Positions 8,163 through 17,325 of a stretch of DNA of 64,000 nucleotides are shown here, in pieces. Source of the DNA: Pelagibius sp. CAU 1746 (GTDB lineage Bacteria > Pseudomonadota > Alphaproteobacteria > Kiloniellales > Kiloniellaceae); NCBI RefSeq assembly GCF_039839785.1, contig NZ_JBDOQT010000002.1:124001-188000 (forward strand), read 5' to 3'. The notes below the pieces were generated by a model. That model was not told the DNA's origin, made no database searches, and saw only the letters and a list, made by a program, of their open reading frames with translations. A program made the translations under genes and the position numbers. Numbering within the stretch: position 1 is the stretch's first letter; every line of letters starts with the position of its first letter.

Positions 8163-9944
8163 CTAGTGAGAATGCCGGGGCAGTTTCCGGGCGACCTGGC
8201 GATAATGCGTCGCCAGTTCCAGGCAGCCGCCGCCGGCAAGCTGACCCACGGCGCCGCGATAGATTTCCTGCCAGGGCGTCTGGTTCTCCAGCTCCACCGG
8301 CTTCAAGGCTTTGCGCCGCGCGGCCATCTCCTCCTCGCCGATCAGCAGGTCGACGCGCCGCGCGTTGAGGTCGATGCGCACGCTGTCGCCGGTCTGCAGG
8401 ATGGCGAGGCCCGAGCCCACCGCCGACTCAGGCGAGGCGTTGAGGATCGAGGGGCTGCCCGAGGTCCCGCTCTGGCGGCCGTCACCGATGGTCGGCAGCT
8501 CGATCACTCCGGCCTTGATGAGGGAGTCCGGCGGCTGCATGTTCACCACCTCCGCCGAACCGGGATAGCCGACCGGCCCGCAGCCGCGCACGAAGAGCAG
8601 GCAGTTCTCGTCAATGTTCAGCGCCGGATCGTTGATGCGGTCGTGGTAGTCCTCAGGTCCCTCGAAGACGATGGCGCGGCCTTCGAAGACGTTCTCCTGG
8701 CCCGGCCGGGAAAGGTAACGCTCGCGGAAATGATCGGAGATAACCGACGTTTTCATGATCGCCGAGTCGAAGAGGTTGCCGCTCAGCACCACGAAACCGG
8801 CTTCCTCCAACAGCGGGTTGTCGTAAGCACGTATGACATCGCGGTCGCTGGCCACCGTGTCGCCGTGCAGCTCGCCCATGGTCTTGCCGGCCACGGTCAT
8901 GGCGTCGGTGTTGATCTTGCCGGCGCGGATCAGTTCGCCCATCACCGCCGGCAGGCCGCCGGCACGGTGGTAGCCCTCGGCCAGATACTCGCCGGCGGGC
9001 TGGACGTTCACGAGCAGCGGGATGTCGTGCCCGAAGGTCTGCCAGTCCTCGATCGCCAGCTCGACTCCCATGTGGCGGGCGATGGCGTTGACGTGGATCG
9101 GACAGTTGGTGGAGCCGCCGATGGCGGAGTTCACCACGATGGCGTTTTCGAAGGCCGCGCGGGTCATGATCTTCGAGGGCGTCAGCTCCTCCCACACCAT
9201 ATCGACGATGCGCCGGCCGGTCTCGTAGGCCATCTGGCCGCGCTCGCGGTAGGGTGCGGGGATTGCCGCGGCGCCCGGCAGCATCATGCCCAGCGCCTCG
9301 GCCAGGGCGTTCATGGAAGACGCGGTGCCCATGGTGTTGCAGTGACCGGCGCTGGGCGCCGAGGCCGCCACCATGCCGATGAACTCGTCGTAGTCGATCT
9401 CGCCGGCGGCGTGAAGGCGCCGCGCCTCCCATATCACGGTGCCGGAGCCGACCAGCCTGCCGTTCCAGTAACCATCCAGCATGGGGCCGCCGTTCATCGC
9501 GATGGCCGGCATGTCGACCGTCGCCGCCGCCATGAGACAGGCCGGCGTGGTCTTATCGCAGCCGGTGGTCAGGATGACGCCGTCGAGAGGATAGCCGTGC
9601 AGAATCTCGACAAGGCCGAGGTAGGCAAGATTACGGTCCAGCGCCGCGGTCGGGCGGCGTCCGGTCTCTTGGATCGGATGGACGGGAAACTCGAAGGCGA
9701 TGCCGCCGGCATCGCGGATGCCGTCGCGCAGACGCGCTGCGAGATCCAGATGAACGCGGTTGCAGGGCGACAGGTCGCTGCCGGTCTGGGCGATACCGAT
9801 GATCGGCTTGCCGGAGGTCAGCTCATCCTTGGTCAGGCCGTAGTTCAGGTAGCGCTCCAGGTAGAGCGCCGTCATGCCGGGATTGTCCCTGTCGTTGAAC
9901 CAGCTTTGGCTGCGCAGCCGCCGGTCCATCTTGGCGATCTTCAC
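8163..9944 (-). CDS. IlvD/Edd-family dehydratase, probably sugar-acid specific
   Basis: This 593-aa Fe-S dehydratase belongs to the dihydroxyacid / phosphogluconate / aldonate dehydratase family. Cluster ligands appear in [22 protein letters not shown] and [15 protein letters not shown]. The C-terminus has [25 protein letters not shown]. The opening [18 protein letters not shown] is the pattern of arabonate/xylonate-type dehydratases rather than IlvD. The start is placed at the GTG at 9944 because GGAGGAAG lies 7 bases before it. The frame is open further upstream without a box. Its likely role is to turn an aldonate into a 2-keto-3-deoxy acid, feeding the dgoK/dgoA genes 3 kb away. Confidence 0.85.
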   Translation of the reverse strand: MKIAKMDRRLRSQSWFNDRDNPGMTALYLERYLNYGLTKDELTSGKPIIGIAQTGSDLSPCNRVHLDLAARLRDGIRDAGGIAFEFPVHPIQETGRRPTAALDRNLAYLGLVEILHGYPLDGVILTTGCDKTTPACLMAAATVDMPAIAMNGGPMLDGYWNGRLVGSGTVIWEARRLHAAGEIDYDEFIGMVAASAPSAGHCNTMGTASSMNALAEALGMMLPGAAAIPAPYRERGQMAYETGRRIVDMVWEELTPSKIMTRAAFENAIVVNSAIGGSTNCPIHVNAIARHMGVELAIEDWQTFGHDIPLLVNVQPAGEYLAEGYHRAGGLPAVMGELIRAGKINTDAMTVAGKTMGELHGDTVASDRDVIRAYDNPLLEEAGFVVLSGNLFDSAIMKTSVISDHFRERYLSRPGQENVFEGRAIVFEGPEDYHDRINDPALNIDENCLLFVRGCGPVGYPGSAEVVNMQPPDSLIKAGVIELPTIGDGRQSGTSGSPSILNASPESAVGSGLAILQTGDSVRIDLNARRVDLLIGEEEMAARRKALKPVELENQTPWQEIYRGAVGQLAGGGCLELATHYRQVARKLPRHSH

Positions 9945-10080
9945 GGGGATACTTCCTCCAATCTTGGTTTTCTCTGCGACGCAGGCCGGAACGCCCACAT
10001 GACCCGAAGACCCGCAGGGTCCGGCTGCGGCTTCGGCCTCGGGAGCGGTCCGCCGAATTCGAGTCCCCCACCCGCCGGAG

Positions 10081-10611
10081 TCACGCCTCGCCTTCCAGAT
10101 CCCGCGGCCCGATGAAGGTCAGCAACTCGGCGGGCGCCTCGCCCAGAGTTTCCCAGGCCGCAATCCGGAGCCGCGCCAGCGCCGCGGTTGGAAACTTCTC
10201 GGCCAATCGCCGCCGCGCCGCGCCATGACCCCGGCCCGCTGCGCCGCGCGCCAGTTCCAGCGCCAGCCTCTGCAGGCCCGGATTGTGGGCAATCAGCAGA
10301 ATACGGCCGGTCTCCGGCTTCTGGCGGCGAAGCACCGCGATCATCCGGCTCGGCGGCGCCAGGTAGAGCGACTTCAGGTAGCTGATTTCCGGCGCAGATG
10401 CCAGCGCTGCCGACACCAGCTCCAGGGTTTCCCGGGCGCGCCGCGCCGACGAACAAAGCACCAGGTTGGGCTCAAGCTTCTCGGCGCGCAGGTATTTTCC
10501 CATGAGTGGCGCCGCCCGGCGGCCGCGCTTGGCCAAAGGGCGCTCGAAGTCGTCCTCGGCCGCGGCCTTCCAGTCCGATTTCGCATGGCGCAGCAGCAGC
10601 AGTTCCGGCAT
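10081..10611 (-). CDS. sixA: SixA-type phosphohistidine phosphatase
   Basis: This 176-aa histidine phosphatase superfamily protein has the catalytic RHAKS motif at residues 8-12 (nucleophile His9), the second Arg in [13 protein letters not shown] and the second His in [12 protein letters not shown]. SixA dephosphorylates phosphohistidine on signalling or PTS carrier proteins in the cytoplasm. It is slightly longer than E. coli SixA because of an extended C-terminus. It is divergent from the CYTH-CHAD gene across 259 bp. That pairing is common and suggests a shared phosphate or polyphosphate theme. Confidence 0.85.
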   Translation of the reverse strand: MPELLLLRHAKSDWKAAAEDDFERPLAKRGRRAAPLMGKYLRAEKLEPNLVLCSSARRARETLELVSAALASAPEISYLKSLYLAPPSRMIAVLRRQKPETGRILLIAHNPGLQRLALELARGAAGRGHGAARRRLAEKFPTAALARLRIAAWETLGEAPAELLTFIGPRDLEGEA

Positions 10612-10870
10612 ATCGCTCCTTGAGTCCGCGGGTCCCGAAAGAAATGCGGCGGCCGCAACAAAACTGTCATGTTTCCGGGCTTGCCGCGCACGGGCCGGAG
10701 ACGCAATGCTAGCCCGACTAGGCTTAACGGTCTCCGCCGGCGGCCATTCTAAGTGCCTCGGCGGGGCGAATACAGGGGCCTGACCGGCGAAGGCCGGCCC
10801 CGGGGCAAGGGGCCGCCGGACCGGAAGGCCGCCGGGAAAGGCCCGGCCCCAGGCGAGAGGCGGACGTCAG

Positions 10871-12493
10871 ATGGCCAAGCCGAACCCAGGCGGATCTTCG
10901 GCGCCCTTGGAAACCGAGTTGAAGCTGCGGGGCGCCCCGGAGACGCTTCTGCGTCTGTGGCGGGCCTTGCCGCAAGCCGGCAGCGCTGGCGCGCCCAGAA
11001 TCAAGGACCTGGAGAGCACCTACTACGACACCGCCGACTTGCGCCTGCGCAAGCGGGGGCTCGCCCTTCGCATCCGCCGCGATGGCGCCCGCTTTCTCCA
11101 GACGGTGAAGACCGGCGATACCGCCGCTTCCGCCGTGTTGATCCGCGGCGAGTGGGAGGGCGAGGTGCCATCCCCGGAGCCGCGGCCGGAGATCGTCGAC
11201 GACCCGGCCATCCGCGCCGAACTGGACCTGATCTCCCCCGGCGACTTGCGCCCCGTCTTCACCACCCGCGTTCACCGCGAGGTGATGCAGGTGAACGGCA
11301 CCGATTCCCTGGGCCGTCCGAGAACCATCGAGGCCGCCTTCGACCGCGGAGAAATCGAAGCCTCCGGCATCCGCGAGCCCCTGGCCGAGATCGAGCTGGA
11401 ACTGCTGCAAGGGCCGCCGCGCGCGCTCTTCGATCTCGCCCTCACCCTGCAGGACATTGCCCCCACAAGGATCGAGACGCGCAGCAAGTCGGCGCGCGGT
11501 TATGCCCTGGCGACCGGGCGCAAGCCGACCTGGCAGCGCGCCGAAGCGCTGAAACTGACGGCCCGGATGCGGGCCGACGACGCCCTGGCGGCGATCCTTG
11601 GGGCCTGCCTCAGACACTGGACCGCCAATGAAGCGGCTGTCCTGGAGAGCGGAGATCCGGAAGGCGTTCATCAGCTCCGGATCGGCCTCCGGCGCTTCCG
11701 TTCCGCCCTGTCGGTCTTCGGCGATCTGCTGCCGCAGGAGACGCTTCAATGGCTGAAGACGGAAGCGAAGTGGACGCTGAACGCTCTGGGCGCGGCCCGC
11801 GACTGGGACGTCTTCCAGGCGGATCTCCTGGCGCCCTTGGAAGCGCATTACCCAGGCGACCCCGGCATGGCGGCGCTGCGCGCGGCGGCGCAGGACCGGC
11901 GGGCAGAGGCCTACCGGCAGGCCTGCGAGGCTCTCTCGGCCCCACGCTACACCCGCTTCCTGCTGCGGCTCGGCGCCTGGCTGGAAGATCGCGGCTGGCA
12001 CTGCGCCGAGCTCGCCCCCGAACAGGCCAAGGCTCTGAAACGGCCGCTTCCGGACCTGGCCGCGGCGCTGCAGACCCGGCGGCACCGCAAGACCTTGAAA
12101 CTCGGCAAGGGGTTCAAGACCCTGTCCGCCGCCGAGCGCCACCGGCTGCGCATCGCCGTGAAGCAGTTGCGCTATACCACCGAGTTTCTCCGCGGCCTCT
12201 ACCCGGCCAAACGAGCCCGACGCTATCTGGCGGCGCTGCACGACCTGCAGGACAGCCTGGGGCATCTGAACGACGTGACGATAGCGGAACATCTGCTGGC
12301 CGAGCTGACGCGGAACGCCGGCCGGGGCAAGGCCGCCGGCCAGCTGCATCAGGCCGCCGGACGAATGGTCGGCTGGTACGGCCGCGCCCTGCTGGACTTC
12401 GAGCCGGACATGCGCCGCACCTGGAAGTCCTTCGCCGCCAGCGACCCGTTCTGGAAGAAGCCGCGGAAACCCGGAAGGAAGCAGAAGGCCTGA
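10871..12493 (+). CDS. CYTH and CHAD domain protein
   Basis: This 540-aa cytoplasmic protein has two domains. The CYTH (triphosphate tunnel) domain covers about residues 13-210 and begins with the signature ETELKLRG, with charged tunnel strands such as LESTYYDT, LALRIRRDG and the E-x-E pattern IEASGIREPLAEIELEL. The CHAD domain covers about 230-515 and carries the conserved histidines in VHQLRIGLRRFRSAL and HRLRIAVKQLRY. CHAD domains bind polyphosphate, and CYTH proteins of this type hydrolyse inorganic triphosphate. The ATG at 10871 precedes the CYTH motif by 13 codons. It converges with dgoA. Confidence 0.88.
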   Translation: MAKPNPGGSSAPLETELKLRGAPETLLRLWRALPQAGSAGAPRIKDLESTYYDTADLRLRKRGLALRIRRDGARFLQTVKTGDTAASAVLIRGEWEGEVPSPEPRPEIVDDPAIRAELDLISPGDLRPVFTTRVHREVMQVNGTDSLGRPRTIEAAFDRGEIEASGIREPLAEIELELLQGPPRALFDLALTLQDIAPTRIETRSKSARGYALATGRKPTWQRAEALKLTARMRADDALAAILGACLRHWTANEAAVLESGDPEGVHQLRIGLRRFRSALSVFGDLLPQETLQWLKTEAKWTLNALGAARDWDVFQADLLAPLEAHYPGDPGMAALRAAAQDRRAEAYRQACEALSAPRYTRFLLRLGAWLEDRGWHCAELAPEQAKALKRPLPDLAAALQTRRHRKTLKLGKGFKTLSAAERHRLRIAVKQLRYTTEFLRGLYPAKRARRYLAALHDLQDSLGHLNDVTIAEHLLAELTRNAGRGKAAGQLHQAAGRMVGWYGRALLDFEPDMRRTWKSFAASDPFWKKPRKPGRKQKA

Positions 12494-12511
12494 AACGACC
12501 GCCGCCGCGCC

Positions 12512-13147
12512 TCAGGCCCCAGCCCGCGCCTTTGCGACCGCGTCGCGGAAGGGCGCGACGCGCGGGGCCACCTCCGCCGGACCGTCGCCGGGCTTGTAGA
12601 GGCTGCCGCCCAGGCCGAAACCCCGCACCCCCGCCTGCCAATAGGGCAGGATCTTCTCCGGCGTGATGGAGCCGACCGCGAGGACCGGCAGCACCGGCGG
12701 CAGCACCGCCATCATCGCCATGACCACCGCCGGCGGGATTCCCTCGGCCGGAAAGAGCTTCAGGGCGTCGGCCCCGGCGCGGGCGGCGCGCAGCCCTTCG
12801 GTCGGCGTGGCGAAGCCCGGCACCACGATCAGCTCGTCGGCCGCGCAGGCGGCGATCACGGCGGGGTCGCTGTTGGGGGCGACCACCAGACGGCCTCCGA
12901 CCTCGACCACACGGCTGACGTCCGCCGTATCGAGCACGGTGCCGGCGCCGACAAGAACCTCCTCGCCGAAGGCCTGCGCCAAGGCCGCGATACTCTTGAA
13001 GGGCTGCGGCGAGTTCAACGGCACCTCGATCATGGTGATCCCGGCCGCGACCAGCGCTTCACCGATGGCCACCACTTCCTCGGGCTTCACGCCACGCAGA
13101 ATAGCCACCAGCGGCAGGCCTTCGAGCCAGGGTTTCAACCCCTCCAT
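12512..13147 (-). CDS. dgoA: 2-dehydro-3-deoxy-6-phosphogalactonate aldolase
   Basis: This 211-aa class I KDPG/KDPGal aldolase cleaves KDPGal to pyruvate and glyceraldehyde 3-phosphate. Motifs are LPLVAILRGVKPEE, MIEVPLNSPQPFKSI, VGAGTVLDTADV, APNSDP and the Schiff-base lysine region ADALKLFPAE. The end GGSLYKPGDG is characteristic of DgoA rather than Eda. Its ATG at 13147 lies 2 nt after the dgoK stop, so translation is probably coupled. A long upstream open frame belongs to the other strand's codons and is ignored. Confidence 0.92.
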   Translation of the reverse strand: MEGLKPWLEGLPLVAILRGVKPEEVVAIGEALVAAGITMIEVPLNSPQPFKSIAALAQAFGEEVLVGAGTVLDTADVSRVVEVGGRLVVAPNSDPAVIAACAADELIVVPGFATPTEGLRAARAGADALKLFPAEGIPPAVVMAMMAVLPPVLPVLAVGSITPEKILPYWQAGVRGFGLGGSLYKPGDGPAEVAPRVAPFRDAVAKARAGA

Positions 13148-13149
13148 GA

Positions 13150-14055
13150 TCAGCCCTCCGACCTTCTCAGATGCTGTGCCAGGGCGTAGAGGCCGGCCGC
13201 CACGGCATCCGTCTCCAGGGTGACGGCCGTTCTGCCGAGCTTGCCCAGCGCCGCCTCGTAGAGCGCGGTCAGAGCCGGCGCGCCGAGCAGGAAAACCTCC
13301 GCCTCCTCCTCGCCCAACGCCGAGAACAGCTCGTCGCCGATCAGTAGGCCGGAGAGATAGCTGCGCACCTCCGTTTCGGGCAAGCTGCCGGCCAGCACGC
13401 GGCTGCGCGCCGTGAAGAGGCGGTTCAACAGACCGCCTTCCCGCGCCAGCGCCACGCCGTCCAGGAACCAGCGGTCGGCGTTCACGGCACCCTTGGTCAT
13501 CAGGCGGCCGAGAATGGAATGCCCCTGCAGCAGGTCGTAGACCTCTCCGGTCATGTAGGTGGCGAAGCCCTGGACAACGCCGTCCACCACCCGCACCCAT
13601 TTGCTGTGCGTGCCGGGCAGGCAGACCACACCTCCGCCCGGCGGCATCTGCGCCAGGGCACCCAGGACCTGGGCCTCCTCGCCGCGCATGACGTCCGGGC
13701 GTCCGGGGCGCGATTCGTCCAGCAAGCCGGGCACAATCCAGGCTTCGCCCTCGCCCCAATCGACACGCTCCAGTCCACCGGCAACCTCCGCCGGGCCCGC
13801 CGGACAATCCACATAGGGGATTTCGCGCCAGCCCTGGCGGCTGCCTATCATGCCGCTCATGACGACGAGCGAGTCCGGTGCCTGCTTCAGCCAGTCGCCG
13901 ACCTCGGCCAGCAAGGCGGCGGCGAAATCGCCGCCGCGTACCCTGAGAACGCCGCCCGCCGCCTCACGCCGCTCCAGGATCTCTCCGTCAGGACCCAGAA
14001 GATAGGCGCGGAAGGACGAACTGCCCCAATCGACACCAATGATACAATCCTTCAC
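13150..14055 (-). CDS. dgoK: 2-dehydro-3-deoxygalactonokinase
   Basis: This 301-aa kinase of the DgoK family (ASKHA fold) phosphorylates 2-keto-3-deoxygalactonate before the DgoA cleavage. It opens with IIGVDWGSSSFRAYLL (phosphate-binding loop) and carries MSGMIGSRQGW, VPYVDCPAG-like IPYVDCPAG, CLPGTHSKWV and FATYMTGEVYDLL, all typical. The GTG at 14055 puts the family N-terminus at residue 1. The frame is open for 285 codons further upstream without a related sequence. It forms an operon with dgoA. The upstream region carries a palindromic operator at 14272. Confidence 0.92.
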   Translation of the reverse strand: MKDCIIGVDWGSSSFRAYLLGPDGEILERREAAGGVLRVRGGDFAAALLAEVGDWLKQAPDSLVVMSGMIGSRQGWREIPYVDCPAGPAEVAGGLERVDWGEGEAWIVPGLLDESRPGRPDVMRGEEAQVLGALAQMPPGGGVVCLPGTHSKWVRVVDGVVQGFATYMTGEVYDLLQGHSILGRLMTKGAVNADRWFLDGVALAREGGLLNRLFTARSRVLAGSLPETEVRSYLSGLLIGDELFSALGEEEAEVFLLGAPALTALYEAALGKLGRTAVTLETDAVAAGLYALAQHLRRSEG

Positions 14056-14394
14056 AGCCAGTCCCCGCTGTTGCTCCCAACGAGGCCGCCAGGGTTCGCG
14101 TCTTTCCGCAAGACCGGCATCATTTGTTGACCAATGAAGCAGGCTCTTCCGGCAACGACGACCTTCACGGCCGGCCTCCGCAGTTCCTCGGCGCCACCGG
14201 TCTGGAAAGTTCTCCGCTTGCGGATCGCTCCACCTGCCAGCTTGGCGCTCGGGCACTTGTTTGCTATTGATGGATAGCGCTATCCGAAGAAACTTCATAG
14301 CGCCGAAATCGACAAGCACCCGCGGCCGCTCGGTGGCAACCAAGGCGGCTGGCGTGTGACTTCTGCCCGGGCGCTCAAGCAACTGGAGAACAGC
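14056..14394. other. Divergent intergenic region between dgoK and the dehydrogenase
   Basis: This 339-bp stretch holds no convincing gene. It separates the dgoK-dgoA operon (left) from the dehydrogenase-FAH operon (right) and carries the palindrome at 14272-14285. Both promoters must lie here. No clear -35/-10 pair could be chosen by eye. Confidence 0.6.
14272..14285. promoter_or_regulatory. LacI/GntR-type operator palindrome
   Basis: GGATAGCGCTATCC is a perfect 14-bp palindrome with the central CG step typical of LacI-family sugar-acid regulators. It lies in the intergenic region shared by the two divergent sugar-acid operons, so one regulator could control both. No LacI-family gene is in the window. 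Confidence 0.6.
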
Positions 14395-15330
14395 GTGAAG
14401 CCGGAACTGGTAATGGTCGGCCCGATGATGCCGCATGTCATGGAGGCACTCGACCGCGACTTCACGGTCCACCGCTTGTGGGAAGCCGAAGACAGGAAGG
14501 CGCTGCTCGCCGAGGTTGCCGGCCGGGTGCGCGCCATCGCGACCAGCGGCAATCTGGGCGCCGACGCCGCCACCATCGACGCCCTGCCGAAGCTGGAAAT
14601 CATCGCCTGCTATGGCGTCGGGGTGGACGCCATCGACCTGGCCCACGCCGCCAAGCGCAAGGTGATCGTCACCAACACGCCCGACGTGCTGAACGACGAC
14701 GTCGCCAACATGGCCATCGCCCTGCTGCTCGCCACCTCGCGCGAGATCGTCAACGGCGACCGCTACGTGCGCGCCGGCAAGTGGCTGAAGGGCGCCATGC
14801 ACCTGACCCGTGCCCTCCGCGGGCGCAAGCTCGGCGTCCTGGGCCTGGGACGCATCGGCAAGGACATCGCCCGCAAGGCCGAAGTCTTCGGCTTGGAAAT
14901 CGCCTACCACGGGCGCCGGCGGCAGGACGGTATCAGCTACCGATACTACGGCGACCTGGTGGAGATGGCGCGCGACTGCGATATCCTGGTCGCCATCTGC
15001 CCGGGCGGACCGGCAACCGACAAGATCGTCGACCGTGCGGTGCTCGACGCGCTGGGACCCGAGGGAACCTTCATCAACGTGGCCCGCGGCTCAGTCGTCG
15101 ACGAACCGGCGCTGGTCGCGGCCCTGCAGGAAGGCACGCTGGGCGCCGCCGGCCTGGACGTCTTCGCCGAGGAGCCGAAGGTGCCCGAAGCCCTCCTCGA
15201 CATGGACCAAGTCGTGCTGCAACCCCATGCCGCGAGCGCCACCACGGAGACCCGCCGCGCCATGGGCGACCTGGTGGTCGACAATCTGCGCGCGCACTTT
15301 ACCGGAAAACCGGTGCTGACGCCGGTCTAG
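14395..15330 (+). CDS. D-isomer-specific 2-hydroxyacid dehydrogenase
   Basis: This 311-aa NAD(P)-dependent reductase belongs to the glyoxylate/hydroxypyruvate reductase group. It has an N-terminal catalytic half (IACYGVGVDAIDL), the Rossmann motif LGVLGLGRIGKDIA near residue 145, catalytic Arg in NVARGSVVDEPALV, Glu in DVFAEEP, and His in VVLQPHAASATTETR. The GTG at 14395 follows GGAG by 6 bases and is preferred to an upstream start. It stands 47 bp before the FAH gene in the same direction, so an operon is likely. Its substrate is probably a 2-keto acid of the sugar-acid pathway. Confidence 0.88.
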   Translation: MKPELVMVGPMMPHVMEALDRDFTVHRLWEAEDRKALLAEVAGRVRAIATSGNLGADAATIDALPKLEIIACYGVGVDAIDLAHAAKRKVIVTNTPDVLNDDVANMAIALLLATSREIVNGDRYVRAGKWLKGAMHLTRALRGRKLGVLGLGRIGKDIARKAEVFGLEIAYHGRRRQDGISYRYYGDLVEMARDCDILVAICPGGPATDKIVDRAVLDALGPEGTFINVARGSVVDEPALVAALQEGTLGAAGLDVFAEEPKVPEALLDMDQVVLQPHAASATTETRRAMGDLVVDNLRAHFTGKPVLTPV

Positions 15331-15377
15331 GCCGGCCAGCCCCTTCCCCGACCCGCTACCCCCGAGAGGAAAGAGCC

Positions 15378-16223
15378 ATGAAGCTGCTGCGCTATGGAGC
15401 CATGGGCCAGGAAAAACCCGGAGCACTCGACCGCAAAGGCACGCTGCGCGACCTGTCCGGCCATATCGACGACCTGACCGGCGCGGCGTTGCTGCCGGAG
15501 GCCCTGGAGAAGCTGAAAGCCCTGGACCTGGAGAGCCTGCCCGCCGTCGACGGCTCGCCGCGCCTCGGCCCTTGCGTCGGCGGCGTCGGCAAGTTCGTCG
15601 CCATCGGCCTCAACTACGCAGACCACGCCGCCGAGGCCGGCGTCGACGTGCCCAAGGAGCCGGTGATCTTCATGAAGGCGACCAGCTCGATCTGCGGGCC
15701 CAACGACAACGTCGTCATTCCGCGCGGCTCCCAGAAGTGCGACTGGGAGGTGGAGTTGGCCTGCGTCATCGGCAAACCGGGCAGGTACATCGACGAGGCC
15801 GATGCCCTCGGGCACGTCGCCGGCTACTGCGTGGTCAACGACGTCTCCGAGCGCGCCTTCCAGTTGGAAGGCACCGGACAGTGGGTAAAAGGCAAGAGCG
15901 CCGACACCTTCGGCCCGGTCGGTCCCTGGCTGGTCACCCGCGACGAGATTGCCGACCCGCAGAACCTGCGTCTCTGGCTGGAAGTCAACGGCCACCGCTA
16001 CCAGGACGGCAGCACCCGCACCATGGTCTTCAAGATGGCTCACCTGATCAGCTACGTCAGCAGGTTCATGAGCCTGCAGAGCGGCGACATCATCACCACC
16101 GGCACACCGCCGGGGGTCGGCATGGGTCAGACCCCGCCGACCTATCTGAAGCCGGGCGACAGCATCACCCTCAGCGTGGAAGGCCTGGGCGAGCAGCGCC
16201 AGCACGTCGTCGCCGCCGACTGA
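15378..16223 (+). CDS. Fumarylacetoacetate hydrolase family protein
   Basis: This 281-aa hydrolase belongs to the FAH superfamily (ureidoglycolate lyase, 2,4-diketo-3-deoxy-L-fuconate hydrolase group). Metal ligands are expected in the E-x-E of WEVELACVIGK and the following conserved segments GYCVVNDVSERAFQ and KGKSADTFGPVGPWL. The end GDIITTGTPPGVGMGQ is standard. AGAGGAAAGAGCC precedes the ATG at 15378. Its place after a 2-hydroxyacid dehydrogenase and before a lactonase suggests cleavage of a diketo sugar acid in a non-phosphorylating branch. Confidence 0.85.
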   Translation: MKLLRYGAMGQEKPGALDRKGTLRDLSGHIDDLTGAALLPEALEKLKALDLESLPAVDGSPRLGPCVGGVGKFVAIGLNYADHAAEAGVDVPKEPVIFMKATSSICGPNDNVVIPRGSQKCDWEVELACVIGKPGRYIDEADALGHVAGYCVVNDVSERAFQLEGTGQWVKGKSADTFGPVGPWLVTRDEIADPQNLRLWLEVNGHRYQDGSTRTMVFKMAHLISYVSRFMSLQSGDIITTGTPPGVGMGQTPPTYLKPGDSITLSVEGLGEQRQHVVAAD

Positions 16224-16252
16224 GGGCACGGCGGCGGCGCGGGGTTGTCGGA

Positions 16253-16306
16253 CCGGAAGCTTCGCCGGGGCCGGAAGCTTCGCCGGGGCCGGGAGTTTCG
16301 CCGGAC
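16253..16306. repeat. Three tandem copies of an 18-bp unit
   Basis: The unit CCGGAAGCTTCGCCGGGG is present twice exactly and once with a few changes, between the convergent FAH and lactonase genes. Each unit is GC-rich and contains a short self-complementary core (GAAGCTTC), so it may fold as part of a transcription end. No T-run was seen. Confidence 0.75.
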
Positions 16307-16338
16307 TCTGCAAGGCAGTCCGGCGGCGCCCTGCGGAC

Positions 16339-17214
16339 TCAGCCGCCGAACTGCCCGGCCGGCAGGCCCTTCACCCCGGGATCGATCTCGAATAGGGCGC
16401 CGGCGAGCGGCTGCTCTTCCAATTCCTTCTCGGACAGCCCGGTCGCAGCCGAGGTCACGAACAGCCGGTCCATCCCTGCGCCGCCGAAGGCGAGGCTGGT
16501 CACCTGGGAGACCGGCATCTCGATGACCCTGTCGACCCGGCCCGAAGCTGCGAAGCGGGTGATGCGCCAACCGCCCCAATGAGCGACCCAGAGACATCCC
16601 TCGGCATCGCAGGTCATGCCGTCGGGATAGCCGTCGCCTTCGGGGATCGTCACGAAGACTCTCTTGTTCGTCAGCTTGCCGCCCTTGGCCACGTCGAAGG
16701 CGTAGATTTTTCCTTCGAAAGTATCGGTGTGGTACAGCGTCGCCCCGTCGGGACTGAATGCCGGACCGTTGGCCACGACGTAGCCCTTGTCGACGCGATG
16801 CCAGTCGAGGTCAGGGTCCAGGCGGTAGAGACTGCCGTGGGCTTCGCGCTCGTTCTCGTCCATGGTGCCGGCCCAGATGCGCCCTTGGGCATCGGCCTTG
16901 GCGTCGTTGAAGCGGTTATTCGGATAGTCCGGCTCGGGCTGGCCGATGACCTCGGGCATCATGGTGCCCGGTGTCAGAAAAGCGAAACCGCGCTCCTTGA
17001 AACCCGCCACCAAGCCCTCGCCGTTGGCGCGCTCGATCACCCAGCCGATCGGCTCCGGCATCATCCAGGAGGTCTTGTCCCCGTCTTCCGGACGATAGCG
17101 GTGCAGCGCGGGCGCCTTGATGTCGACCCAATAGAGTGCTGCCTCGCGTGGCGACCACAGCGGCCCTTCTCCCAGGGCCGCCCCCGCCTGCCAAAGGCAT
17201 TGCGCGTCCGGCAT
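16339..17214 (-). CDS. SMP-30/gluconolactonase family protein
   Basis: This 291-aa six-bladed beta-propeller lactonase hydrolyses sugar lactones to aldonates. The family start LGEGPLWSPREAALYWVDI (metal-binding Glu), RFNDAKADAQGRIWAGTMDE, FSPDGATLYHTDTFEGKIYAFD and DGMTCDAEGCLWVAHWGG are in normal order. The last two hold metal and substrate residues. There is no signal peptide, so it is cytoplasmic. It fits upstream of the dehydratase and DgoK/DgoA steps in a sugar-acid route. It is transcribed opposite to the FAH operon. Confidence 0.9.
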   Translation of the reverse strand: MPDAQCLWQAGAALGEGPLWSPREAALYWVDIKAPALHRYRPEDGDKTSWMMPEPIGWVIERANGEGLVAGFKERGFAFLTPGTMMPEVIGQPEPDYPNNRFNDAKADAQGRIWAGTMDENEREAHGSLYRLDPDLDWHRVDKGYVVANGPAFSPDGATLYHTDTFEGKIYAFDVAKGGKLTNKRVFVTIPEGDGYPDGMTCDAEGCLWVAHWGGWRITRFAASGRVDRVIEMPVSQVTSLAFGGAGMDRLFVTSAATGLSEKELEEQPLAGALFEIDPGVKGLPAGQFGG

Positions 17215-17325
17215 CCGCGTTCTCCCTGCGCCGTTCTTCTTGGAGGCGCAGATTAAGGGTTTTGGCCGGACATCAAAACAACCAAATGCCGGACCGCATA
17301 GCGCCAGAAGCCTGCTATCGCCCAG

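Noticed and set aside
8166-10115. Very long open frame on the + strand opposite the dehydratase gene (and similar ones opposite xsc, the chemoreceptor and the amine oxidase)
   Set aside because: GC-rich third positions leave antisense frames open. The translations have no family features, whereas the opposite strand encodes recognisable enzymes.
14250-14266. Sigma-54-like promoter (GGCAC followed by TTGCT)
   Set aside because: The spacing between the GG and GC elements is one base too short for a -24/-12 promoter.
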